From: Candidatus Aenigmatarchaeota archaeon
GTDB lineage: Archaea; Aenigmatarchaeota; Aenigmatarchaeia; QMZP01
Assembly: GCA_015520105.1 (NCBI GenBank)
Contig: WAQT01000064.1
Span: forward strand, 1 to 18,588
Reading direction: 5' to 3'
Length of the DNA: 18,588 nt
The translations under genes were made by a program, and so were the position numbers. Each line of letters starts with the position of its first letter. Within the stretch, counting starts at the first letter, position 1. Under the pieces are notes generated by a model. The model had not been told where the DNA came from. It saw only the letters and a program-made list of their open reading frames with translations, and ran no database searches. Positions 7,549 to 14,470 of this stretch are shown piece by piece.

Positions 7549-7941
7549 CTATTTCTTGCTTTCAATAATCACAGCGTTCACCACGCCGTCCTGTCCCGGC
7601 CTTGAAGTAACCTTGGCAACGCCCGCATCTGTTTCTATTATCTCTCCTTTTGTGAGTATGTTCCTCCTCACGTAATGCGGGCTGGTGCGGCTCTCCCTGA
7701 CAGAAATAATCCTGACCTTCCTTATCTTTCCTGTCTTCTGGTCAGCCACGTTGGCAAACTCCTCGGAAAGCAGCTTGACCTTCCTTGTTCCTCCCCTTTT
7801 CTTTGTTATCTTTGCTTTCCTCTTTCCAACTTCAGGCTCGAGAAACCTCATTCCCCTTTCCATTCTCTTCTTCTTGGAGTTTCTTCTGAGTTTTCCTCCA
7901 GTCGGTTTCCTTCCTGACCTCAGATGCCATATCACGCTCAT
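7549..7941 (-). CDS. rps8e: Ribosomal protein eS8 (archaeal S8e)
   Basis: Small-subunit ribosomal protein present in archaea and eukaryotes and absent from bacteria. At 130 aa it is the normal archaeal length. The N-terminus is highly basic (GRKPTGGKLRRNSKKK, 10-25). The family core follows with KITKKRGGTRKVKLL, NVADQKTGKIRKVRI and NPHYVRRNI-like residues (here SPHYVRRNILTKGEIIET), then a C-terminal strand pair ending NAVIIESKK. The ATG at 7941 is followed by the expected MSVIWHLRSGRKPTGG start and has a TATA-like box about 26 bp upstream, so a leaderless mRNA is likely. It stands alone rather than in a ribosomal operon, which is common for this gene. Confidence 0.96.
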   Translation of the reverse strand: MSVIWHLRSGRKPTGGKLRRNSKKKRMERGMRFLEPEVGKRKAKITKKRGGTRKVKLLSEEFANVADQKTGKIRKVRIISVRESRTSPHYVRRNILTKGEIIETDAGVAKVTSRPGQDGVVNAVIIESKK

Positions 7942-7959
7942 GCTATCTTGATGCCGGAA

Positions 7960-8005
7960 CAGATTTAAATAATTACTCCGCGCATAACAATCCGATTTAT
8001 AAGTA
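7960..8005. promoter_or_regulatory. Divergent promoter region, eS8 (-) and MscS-type channel (+)
   Basis: Minus-strand box: TTATTTAAATC around 7965-7975, about 27 bp before the eS8 ATG. Plus-strand box: GATTTATAAGT at 7993-8003, about 26 bp before the ATG at 8025. Neither start has a clear Shine-Dalgarno. Confidence 0.5.
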
Positions 8006-8024
8006 AGTTCTTCAATTCCTCTTT

Positions 8025-9095
8025 ATGTTCGAGTTCGTGACAAGCTTCCTTCCCTATGGCCAGTACATAGACTTTGCGCTTATAGTGATAACCTTCTTCC
8101 TGATATCAGAGGTAGTCAGCATTGTGTTCAAGAAGATTATGCACGCTGTCGCAGGAAAGACCCAGACAATTCTCGACGACCTGCTCGTGAAGGCGGTGAA
8201 CAGGCCTCTTATAATAGGCATAGTTCTCGCAGGAGTCTATTACGCCATACTGGAGGCATCGTTCCTCTCCTCCTTTCTGGGAGAACTGAAGCTCGGATTC
8301 ACGATAATATTTATTCTCCTCGGAGCAGTGGCAGGAGTGAGAATAATAGGCGCGGTGCTCGAATGGTACATGAGAGAGATAACGAAAGGAAAGAAAACCA
8401 AGACAGAGGAACATTTCATCCCGATAATAAGGAAGGCGGCTTACGGAACTGTCGGACTCATCGCGCTGTTCGTTATTCTCGGCCAGCTCGGCATAGAGAT
8501 AACCACCCTGATAGCGGCGATGGGAATAGGCGGCCTTGCTGTCGCCCTAGCGTTGCAGGACACGCTCAAGGAGTTCTTCGCCGGGACCTACGTCGTGGTG
8601 GACAGGCCGATAAGGATTGGTGATTATATAGAGCTTGAGAGCGGCGAGAGGGGGTATGTGAAGGACATATCGTGGAGGTCCACCAAGATACAGATGCTCG
8701 GAAACAACATGATGATAATACCCAACTCAAAACTCGCCTCCAGCAAGATAATAAACTACGACATGCCCACAAGCGAGATGAGCGTGGTGATTCCGGTTGG
8801 CGTTTCCTATGACTCGGACCTTGAGAAGGTGGAGAGGGTGACAATAAAAACCGCGAAGTCTGTTATGAAGAAGACAAAAGGCGCTGTGGAGAATTTCGAA
8901 CCGTTCATACGCTACAACGAATTCGGGGACTCCAACATAAACTTCTCAGTGATACTGAAGGTAAAGACATTCGTGGACAGGTATCTCCTCACGCACGAGT
9001 TCATAAAGGCCCTCAAGAAGGCCTATGACAGGGAGGGCATAGAGATATCGTGGCCTGTCAGGAAGGTTTACAACTATCAGGCAAAGAAGTGGTAG
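8025..9095 (+). CDS. MscS-family mechanosensitive ion channel
   Basis: Tension-gated membrane channel that releases small solutes on osmotic downshock. The product is 356 aa. Hydrophobic segments lie at about 13-37, 60-80, 90-115 and 135-156. The pore-lining helix with alternating Gly and Ala follows at about 161-190 (AAMGIGGLAVALALQDTLKE). The MscS beta domain begins at about 192 (VDRPIRIGDYIELESGERG), with the conserved IIPNSKLASSKIIN at 231-244, and the C-terminal alpha/beta domain runs to the end. Length and segment count are in the usual range for small MscS homologues. The ATG at 8025 has a TATA-like box at about -26. Whether it acts mainly in osmotic release or another transport role is not visible here. 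Confidence 0.93.
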   Translation: MFEFVTSFLPYGQYIDFALIVITFFLISEVVSIVFKKIMHAVAGKTQTILDDLLVKAVNRPLIIGIVLAGVYYAILEASFLSSFLGELKLGFTIIFILLGAVAGVRIIGAVLEWYMREITKGKKTKTEEHFIPIIRKAAYGTVGLIALFVILGQLGIEITTLIAAMGIGGLAVALALQDTLKEFFAGTYVVVDRPIRIGDYIELESGERGYVKDISWRSTKIQMLGNNMMIIPNSKLASSKIINYDMPTSEMSVVIPVGVSYDSDLEKVERVTIKTAKSVMKKTKGAVENFEPFIRYNEFGDSNINFSVILKVKTFVDRYLLTHEFIKALKKAYDREGIEISWPVRKVYNYQAKKW

Positions 9096-9103
9096 CTGCG
9101 TTA

Positions 9104-9151
9104 CGCTTAAATACCTTTTCTTTTTTATAATCAATCAACCAGACCAGGTGG
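9104..9151 (+). promoter_or_regulatory. Predicted promoter and Shine-Dalgarno of the small acidic ORF
   Basis: A TATA-like box, CTTAAATACC (9106-9115), lies just after the MscS stop and would start transcription near 9137. A Shine-Dalgarno, AGGTGG (9146-9151), sits 6 nt before the GTG at 9158. Box, leader and ribosome site together argue that the short ORF is expressed. Confidence 0.5.
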
Positions 9152-9157
9152 TTCGTT

Positions 9158-9244
9158 GTGTTTTTCGATGAAGATATCTGGGACGGAGAGGATGAGGAGC
9201 TTCCTGAGGAAGAGTTCGACGAGGACAGGGAAGAAGACGAATAA
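9158..9244 (+). CDS. Very short acidic protein (28 aa), unknown function
   Basis: A GTG-initiated ORF of 28 codons ends in TAA 2 nt before the convergent stop of the RibL-like gene. The product begins MFFDEDIWDGEDEE and is overwhelmingly Asp and Glu, with one Trp, no Cys and no membrane segment. GTG is the only possible start: a stop (TAA, 9128-9130) lies upstream in frame with no other initiator between. Support comes from the promoter-like box and the well-placed AGGTGG Shine-Dalgarno. I do not recognise the protein. Such peptides can be disordered binding partners of basic proteins or act as nucleic-acid mimics, but nothing here shows a partner. It could also be a non-coding or leader transcript. 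Confidence 0.5.
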   Translation: MFFDEDIWDGEDEELPEEEFDEDREEDE

Positions 9245-9246
9245 CC

Positions 9247-9669
9247 TTACCTGTCTATTTCCATTTCTTTTATTCCCCTTATAATCTCGCTTGTGCTGTA
9301 GTCCTTGTACTTCTGCCCTATGCGCACAATCTTGCATTTGATGCCCTTCTCCTTCAGGAAACTTTCAAGCCCTTTCACGTCAAACTTCTGGTCATAACCA
9401 AGAACTATCACGTCAGGCCTCTCCTCTTCAACAACCTTCATCATATCCTCCTCGTCCCCAACAACAACATCGTCCACATGCTTCAGATTCCCCACAATCT
9501 CTGCCCTCTCCTCAGAGGAGAACACAAGAAACCCTTTCTCCCTCAGAACAGTCGCATCGCTCGCAACCACAACAGTGAGATGGTCGCCGTACTCCCTTGC
9601 TTTCCCAAGAAAGAATATGTGGCCGGGATGTATTACGTTGAATGTCCCCCCAACAAGAACCTTTCTCAT
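9247..9669 (-). CDS. ribL: RibL-like nucleotidyltransferase (probable archaeal FAD synthase)
   Basis: Member of the cytidylyltransferase-like family. Archaeal RibL transfers AMP from ATP to FMN to make FAD. The product is 140 aa, close to the usual length. Nucleotide-binding motifs are intact: GGTFNVIHPGH at 7-17 (HxGH), VLGYDQ at 89-94 and the C-terminal YSTSEIIRGI at 124-133, equivalent to the ISSTxxR-type motif. The GTFN in place of the more common GTFD is a small oddity. The frame extends to 9714, but the ATG at 9669 starts right at the first Rossmann strand and has a TATA-like box (TTTTTATCT) about 26 bp upstream. The alternative is a glycerol-phosphate or other cytidylyltransferase; family is firm, substrate is inference. 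Confidence 0.78.
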   Translation of the reverse strand: MRKVLVGGTFNVIHPGHIFFLGKAREYGDHLTVVVASDATVLREKGFLVFSSEERAEIVGNLKHVDDVVVGDEEDMMKVVEEERPDVIVLGYDQKFDVKGLESFLKEKGIKCKIVRIGQKYKDYSTSEIIRGIKEMEIDR

Positions 9670-9690
9670 AATCTTAATTGTGCACGAAAG

Positions 9691-9701
9691 ATAAAAATCT
9701 T
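9691..9701 (-). promoter_or_regulatory. Predicted TATA-box promoter of the RibL-like gene
   Basis: The minus strand reads GATTTTTATCTTTC, centred near 9696 and about 26 bp before the ATG at 9669. This argues against the longer reading frame starting at 9714. Confidence 0.45.
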
Positions 9702-9733
9702 TCAGCATCCGCAAAGATTCAGACTCGCATGCA

Positions 9734-10543
9734 TCACTCTATAACAAGCGGGGACGAAACCCTCAGGCTTTCTATCCTGTTTTCCACTTCCTTCATCATA
9801 TCCATTATCCTTTTCATGTCTATCGCTTCCACGCTCTCCTCAAGCCACCTGGACTTCTCCTTAAGCGCTTCCACATCCCTCTTCAGCCCCGGAATGTCAA
9901 GCCCCTTTATTTCTTCACTCCTTTTTTCAATATCATTCATTCTGCCAGAAAGGGAATTTATGCTGGCTCTTATTTCCTTGATGCTGTTCTGTATTTCAGG
10001 TATTGCTTCTATCCTTTTCTCCAGATTCTTCTCCATACCATCGGTCTCACTTCTCACCATATCCTCAATATCTTCCCTGCTCTTCTTAACCTCTCTCTTC
10101 AGCGAATCCATCCCCTTCTTTAACAGCTCCACCTCCTTCCTCAGAGCAAGAATCTCGCTTATCTTCTCCTTGTTCTTCAGAACCTCCTGAAACAGTTTGT
10201 CAATCTCAGATTCCATAATCCTGCTACTTTTCACATCTTCGCTCTCTTCCTTCCTCTTCACCTTCATCTTTGGAGGCTTTATATCGAGCACAACAGGAGC
10301 TTTCTTTTTCTCCCTCCTGCTGCTTTTCTGCGGCTTGGGAGGGTCTGGTGGAGGAGGTATAGGCTCCCTGTCTCCTGAAGCTGCTGAAAGAGCGTCCATT
10401 TTATCAGAATCGTTCTTCAAGGGAGCTGGCGGAATGCTCGGTTCCTTGTTCTTCCCATGATGTTCTGTTGCATTATCGTTCTCCAGAGATTTCTTCAGAC
10501 TCTCCAACTCATTCTTAACGCCCGATTTGGAACCGCGAAACAT
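9734..10543 (-). CDS. Long coiled-coil protein of unknown function with Pro-rich linker
   Basis: The product is 269 aa, soluble, with no signal peptide, membrane segment or cysteine. Residues 1-20 are basic with a short helix, 25-85 form a low-complexity linker rich in Pro, Asp, Lys and Ser (IPPPPDPPKP near 62-71), and 80-105 are strongly basic (REKKKAP, KMKVKRKEE). Residues about 105-265 are almost continuous heptad-rich helix, with patterns such as EVELLKKGMDSLKREVKK. I do not recognise a family. The design (flexible tether plus long coiled coil) suits a scaffold or a tether between a membrane machine and another component. Its position between a nucleotidyltransferase and a pilus membrane protein is the only hint. 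The ATG at 10543 has a TATA-like box about 30 bp upstream on the minus strand. Confidence 0.72.
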   Translation of the reverse strand: MFRGSKSGVKNELESLKKSLENDNATEHHGKNKEPSIPPAPLKNDSDKMDALSAASGDREPIPPPPDPPKPQKSSRREKKKAPVVLDIKPPKMKVKRKEESEDVKSSRIMESEIDKLFQEVLKNKEKISEILALRKEVELLKKGMDSLKREVKKSREDIEDMVRSETDGMEKNLEKRIEAIPEIQNSIKEIRASINSLSGRMNDIEKRSEEIKGLDIPGLKRDVEALKEKSRWLEESVEAIDMKRIMDMMKEVENRIESLRVSSPLVIE

Positions 10544-10594
10544 ACTATAAATATTAGAGCAAAACAGCTATAAAAAACAAATCCGGGCGTTAAT
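10544..10594. promoter_or_regulatory. Crossed divergent promoter between coiled-coil gene (-) and DUF504 gene (+)
   Basis: Two A/T boxes fill this 51-bp gap: TATAAATA at about 10546-10553 and TATAAAAAA at about 10570-10578. By the 26-bp rule, the right-hand box serves the leftward gene (start near 10547, leaderless) and the left-hand box serves the rightward gene (start near 10576, leader about 19 nt). Each promoter therefore overlaps the other's start region, so the two could interfere. Confidence 0.4.
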
Positions 10595-10882
10595 ATGGTC
10601 TTCCAGACACTCAACCGCCTGAAGTGGAAAGGCCTTCTCGGAAAAGCCGAGATTGTCATAATCCACAGGGGCGGGGAGAGGGGCGTAAGGCATATACCTG
10701 GCAGCAGCATCACGGAACTCAGGAAGAGCTACTTCTACTACATGCCCGAACCCCTCGGACAGAATCGCGCTCCGTCAAGGGAAACCTACATACCCCTCCA
10801 CAGGGTGATTGAGATAAGGCTTGACGGAAAAACAGTTTGGAAGCGTTCTACGTGCCGCAGCCACCCACGCCAAGTCCGCTGA
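10595..10882 (+). CDS. DUF504/UPF0248 family protein
   Basis: Small archaeal protein of unknown biochemical role. The product is 95 aa and carries the family pattern from end to end: TLNRLKWKG (5-13), EIVIIHRGGERG (19-30), HIPGSSI (33-39), a central hydrophobic strand with FYYMPE, and the C-terminal IPLHRVIEIRLDGKTVWKR (about 66-84). The last dozen residues beyond VWKR are basic and poorly family-like. They are encoded where this ORF overlaps the 3' end of the convergent TadC-like gene by 35 nt, so this tail may be a chance extension. The ATG at 10595 has no strong Shine-Dalgarno. The family has been tentatively linked to RNA-related proteins, but I infer no function here. Confidence 0.82.
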   Translation: MVFQTLNRLKWKGLLGKAEIVIIHRGGERGVRHIPGSSITELRKSYFYYMPEPLGQNRAPSRETYIPLHRVIEIRLDGKTVWKRSTCRSHPRQVR

Positions 10883-12935
10883 GCGCTCCGGCTATAAGGT
10901 CCCCGAACATCGCGCTGGATGTCATGGCGACAAGCGAATAAATCACAATGCCTATAGCGAGCATCTTCCCGACGTTGTACCACTGGCTGATTCTGTTCTC
11001 ACCCTCACTTATCTTGGTTGTGAATATTCCAAGAATGATTATCACTTCAATCAGATAGACCCCGACTATGAGCTGGAACACTTCGGGGGATATGGGAGTG
11101 CCGCTGCTGAAGAGGTTGGTTATGTTCCCGAACATATCCATCTCGCCTGTTACCATGCTTTCAAGATAACATCCCAGCGTGGACAGAACCTTCACTATTA
11201 TATCGGCCATCGAGACTATAAGGCCTGTTATCATTGGGGTCAGGAAGTAGGCCTGAAACTTCATGGATGAAACCGTTTCCGCCAGAAGCTCCCTTATATA
11301 CTCCTGCGTCTCCCTCACGTTCTTGAGATATCTCGATATCCTGAGCATGCTCTCTGCAGCGTACCTCACTCCTGTCCTTGCAGTCTCCACCACAACGTAC
11401 ATGACGTTTCTTATCAGGACAGAGGGATAATATCTCAGAGAGCCCCATCTCCTGTCAAAAAGCGCGGACCTGAACGTCATCCCAAGAGAACGTATGTTCC
11501 TGAGAGTGAGCCTGAACAGGTTTGCTATCTCCAAATCCTTCACATCGTCTATCACCTTCTCGAGAGCGAGTTCGGTCGGCGTTCCTCCTGAAATCCTGTT
11601 CCCGAGCTGGAAGAGCGCAAGCTCAAACTCCCCTTCCGTCTTCTTTATACTCTCCTGTATCCTGTAGCGCTGATAGTTGGAGAGCACGAAATACAGGGAG
11701 AGGCTGAACGCAACCCCTATTATCATGAACAGGGACATCGCCGAAGAAAACATGCTGTGTTCCGTCCCCTCTCCTGACAGGAGAAGTCCCGGATTCTCTG
11801 AGAAGAATATCACAGGGAGTGAGAAGAACGCCATCAGCACAAGAAACGCCAGCGGCATCACCGGAATCCTTCTCTTCCCGACCGAAACCGTTCCCTCAGG
11901 AGGCAGGTCGGGATGATGGGAGATGTCAATCCTCGAGAACGTCATGGGCCTTTTGCTCAGAGTGGTGTTGATAAACCAGAGTATGACTACAGGGAGGATT
12001 ATGTCATAACCTATGACGAAATGCCACGGCGTTATGGTGTCTGACATGAAGACCGCTGCGAGAGGCGCCATTATAGTCCCGAGTATAGGAAGCAGTATCC
12101 CGAGCATGTGTATCACATTGACAGGAAGCTGAAGTTCCTGAGAATAGTGTTTCATCCTAGTTTTCGTGCCTTCGAGTATGACATCAAGGGCCTCGTCCAG
12201 AACCTCCATTGCCTTCTCTGGGGTGTGTGTCTGGGAATCCCTTATCAGCCGCAGGGCTTCTGCAAACTCCTCATTCTCAGGCTTCCATTTTTTGATGTAA
12301 TCGGAAAGCGCCTCGTTCGCAGAATAGTATCTTCCCATCTCTATATCCCACAGGAGCTTCCTCATATCCACTGCAAGCTCCCCGGAAATATTGGAGACAG
12401 TGAACTGCAGCGCCCTTTCAAGGTTGGGAGAGAGCCGCATGGATATCACCATGTAGAGCACTGCGAGAACCACCTGTGAAGACGCGCGTATGCGCATCGC
12501 CTTCACCATATTGATGGGATATTTCAGGAAATAGTAACCTATTAGAAGACCTAACGCTATTATCATCAGTCCTGACATTATCATGACCGTGCTCAAGGAA
12601 TTCATTATGAAAAGCGCAAGAATAAATGACACCCCCAGGACGACAAAAAGAAGGACTGTGCACACAAAAAGAGACATCACGCTTCCAGGGCTGATTCTCA
12701 TTCCCGTGAAAGCTATCGCGGCCTCGAGGTCTTCCTTCATCTTTCTGTCAGGATTCGCAACAATGATTTTCTCGCTTATTCTTGCGAGCCTCTCGTACCA
12801 TCCCGCTTTCTTCCTCCTTCTCTTCCTGAAAATTCTGTACTCCCTCGATGATATCTTCGGAAGCCTTTCTCTTGGAGGAAGCATCACTCTCCTCTCTGCG
12901 CTGTCATCCGTTCCGCTTTCAGAAAAACCCATCAT
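10848..12935 (-). CDS. Archaeal pilus assembly membrane protein, double T2SSF (TadC/FlaJ-like)
   Basis: Platform protein of a type IV pilus or type II secretion-like machine: it sits in the membrane and couples an ATPase of the FlaI/TadA/PilB type to pilin insertion. The product is 695 aa, about twice a single T2SSF protein. It has a basic cytoplasmic N-terminus (1-80), membrane helices at about 86-112 and 116-138, a first cytoplasmic T2SSF domain at about 155-270, then helices at about 271-325. A second set of hydrophobic segments, a second T2SSF-like domain (about 440-555) and a final group of helices follow. The last residues are Gly-rich (GLGVGGCGT). The ATG at 12935 and another three bases inside are equivalent; a TATA-like box lies about 25 bp upstream. 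No ATPase or prepilin peptidase gene is adjacent, which is unusual since these normally cluster. Confidence 0.85.
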   Translation of the reverse strand: MMGFSESGTDDSAERRVMLPPRERLPKISSREYRIFRKRRRKKAGWYERLARISEKIIVANPDRKMKEDLEAAIAFTGMRISPGSVMSLFVCTVLLFVVLGVSFILALFIMNSLSTVMIMSGLMIIALGLLIGYYFLKYPINMVKAMRIRASSQVVLAVLYMVISMRLSPNLERALQFTVSNISGELAVDMRKLLWDIEMGRYYSANEALSDYIKKWKPENEEFAEALRLIRDSQTHTPEKAMEVLDEALDVILEGTKTRMKHYSQELQLPVNVIHMLGILLPILGTIMAPLAAVFMSDTITPWHFVIGYDIILPVVILWFINTTLSKRPMTFSRIDISHHPDLPPEGTVSVGKRRIPVMPLAFLVLMAFFSLPVIFFSENPGLLLSGEGTEHSMFSSAMSLFMIIGVAFSLSLYFVLSNYQRYRIQESIKKTEGEFELALFQLGNRISGGTPTELALEKVIDDVKDLEIANLFRLTLRNIRSLGMTFRSALFDRRWGSLRYYPSVLIRNVMYVVVETARTGVRYAAESMLRISRYLKNVRETQEYIRELLAETVSSMKFQAYFLTPMITGLIVSMADIIVKVLSTLGCYLESMVTGEMDMFGNITNLFSSGTPISPEVFQLIVGVYLIEVIIILGIFTTKISEGENRISQWYNVGKMLAIGIVIYSLVAMTSSAMFGDLIAGALSGLGVGGCGT

Positions 12936-12949
12936 TAATATTATGAGGG

Positions 12950-12985
12950 CATGATATATTATTTAGCGGACCTTAAATCTTTAAG
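12950..12985. promoter_or_regulatory. Divergent promoter region, TadC-like gene (-) and cysS (+)
   Basis: The minus strand reads TAAATAATATATCATG (about 12951-12966), suited to a start near the TadC ATG at 12935. The plus strand has CCTTAAATC (12971-12979), centred 33 bp before the cysS ATG. The sequence CTTAAATCTTTAAG (12972-12985) is itself an inverted repeat and might be a binding site. Confidence 0.45.
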
Positions 12986-13008
12986 AAACATTATAACAGA
13001 GGTTTTTC

Positions 13009-14469
13009 ATGCCACTTGTGTTTTACAACACCCTGACAAAGAAGAAGGAGAGGTTCAGGCCCAGAAGGGACAGGGAAGTGAGGATGTACAACTGCGGGCC
13101 CACTGTTTATGACTATGCCCATATAGGAAACTTCCGCTCCTATGTCTTTGCTGACACCCTCAGGCGCTACCTCGAGCACAGAAACTACAAGGTTCTTCAG
13201 GTGATGAATCTCACAGACGTTGATGACAAAACCATCAGGGGCGCGAGAAGGGAGGGCCTCACCCTCAGGGAGTACACTGACAGGTACGCAAAAGCGTTCT
13301 TCGAGGACATAAAAGCGCTCAACATCCTTCCTGCGAAGTCCTACCCGAGGGCAACCGAGATGATACAGGAGATGGTGGAATTCATAAAGGTCCTCATAAA
13401 GAAGGGGCACGCCTACAGGGGAGAGGACGGCATATACTTTGACATAAGCTCCTTTCCCTCATACGGGAAGCTCTCGGGCATAGAGATCAAGAACCTGAAG
13501 GCAGGAGCGAGAGTGAGACAGGATGAGTACGACAAGGAGAATGCTCAGGACTTCGCGCTCTGGAAGTTCTGGGACGAGAATGACGGAGACGTTTACTGGG
13601 AGACCGAGTTCGGGAAGGGAAGGCCGGGATGGCACATAGAGTGTTCTGTGATGAGCATGAAGGAACTCGGAACCCTTGACATACATACCGGAGGAGTGGA
13701 CCTGATATTTCCCCATCACGAGAACGAGATAGCACAGAGTGAGGCGTTCCTTGGAAAACCGTTCGTGAAATACTGGATGCACAACGAGCATCTCCTTGTG
13801 GAGGGAAGAAAGATGTCCAAGTCGCTCGGAAACTTCTTCACCCTCCGGGACCTCCTGAAGAAGGGCCACGACCCAATGGCTATACGCTATCTCTTGTTAT
13901 CAGCCCATTACAGGGCAAAGCTCAACTTCACCGAGAATGCTCTGCGCTCAGCCGAGAACACGGTTAACAGGCTCAGAAGGTTTGTGGAGGACCTCTCATT
14001 CTACAGCAGCAAAAGAAAGAACAATCCCGCAATAGAGAAGGCAATAAGAAAGGCCTTCCAAGGCTTCGAGAGGGCAATGGATGATGACCTCAACGTGCCG
14101 GAAGCGCTTCCCTTCCTTTTCGATTTCGTGTCCGAGGTAACCAGCCTGATGAATTCCGGGGAGATGAGCAGCGCGGACGCAAGGAAGGCATACGAAGCGA
14201 TGATGGACTTCAATTTCATTCTCGGCCTCGACCTGAACAGAATAGCAAGAGAGGCAAAAAGGGAGAGCGTGATGCTTGGGGGAAGGGAGTTCCGCATACG
14301 CTACTCAGGGATAGAGATTGACGAGGAAATAAAGCAAAAAATCATCGAGAGGGAAAGGTTCAGGCTCTCCAGGCAGTGGAAGGAAGCGGACAGGATAAGA
14401 GAAAGTCTCAGAAGAAAGGGAATTGTTCTTGAGGACGAAGACAATGGCGTGAAGGTGAGCAGGGATTAG
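13009..14469 (+). CDS. cysS: Cysteine--tRNA ligase
   Basis: Class I aminoacyl-tRNA synthetase that charges tRNA-Cys with cysteine, in the cytoplasm. The product is 486 aa, a normal length. The catalytic Rossmann core has the HIGN form of the HIGH motif (38-41) and KMSKS at 268-272. The zinc site that selects cysteine is complete: Cys29 (MYNCGPT), Cys212 (IECSVM), His236 and Glu240 (PHHENE). A DALR-type helical region and a charged C-terminal anticodon-binding tail (about 320-486) follow. The ATG at 13009 has an AGAGG Shine-Dalgarno 6 nt upstream. The stop lies 1 nt before the start of the metallo-hydrolase, so the two form a unit. Having CysRS means this organism does not rely only on the SepRS/SepCysS indirect route. 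Confidence 0.97.
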   Translation: MPLVFYNTLTKKKERFRPRRDREVRMYNCGPTVYDYAHIGNFRSYVFADTLRRYLEHRNYKVLQVMNLTDVDDKTIRGARREGLTLREYTDRYAKAFFEDIKALNILPAKSYPRATEMIQEMVEFIKVLIKKGHAYRGEDGIYFDISSFPSYGKLSGIEIKNLKAGARVRQDEYDKENAQDFALWKFWDENDGDVYWETEFGKGRPGWHIECSVMSMKELGTLDIHTGGVDLIFPHHENEIAQSEAFLGKPFVKYWMHNEHLLVEGRKMSKSLGNFFTLRDLLKKGHDPMAIRYLLLSAHYRAKLNFTENALRSAENTVNRLRRFVEDLSFYSSKRKNNPAIEKAIRKAFQGFERAMDDDLNVPEALPFLFDFVSEVTSLMNSGEMSSADARKAYEAMMDFNFILGLDLNRIAREAKRESVMLGGREFRIRYSGIEIDEEIKQKIIERERFRLSRQWKEADRIRESLRRKGIVLEDEDNGVKVSRD

Positions 14470-14470
14470 T

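Noticed and set aside
10821..11270. 149-codon plus-strand frame within the TadC-like gene
   Set aside because: It is His/Tyr/Gly-rich nonsense opposite well-formed membrane helices of the TadC-like protein.
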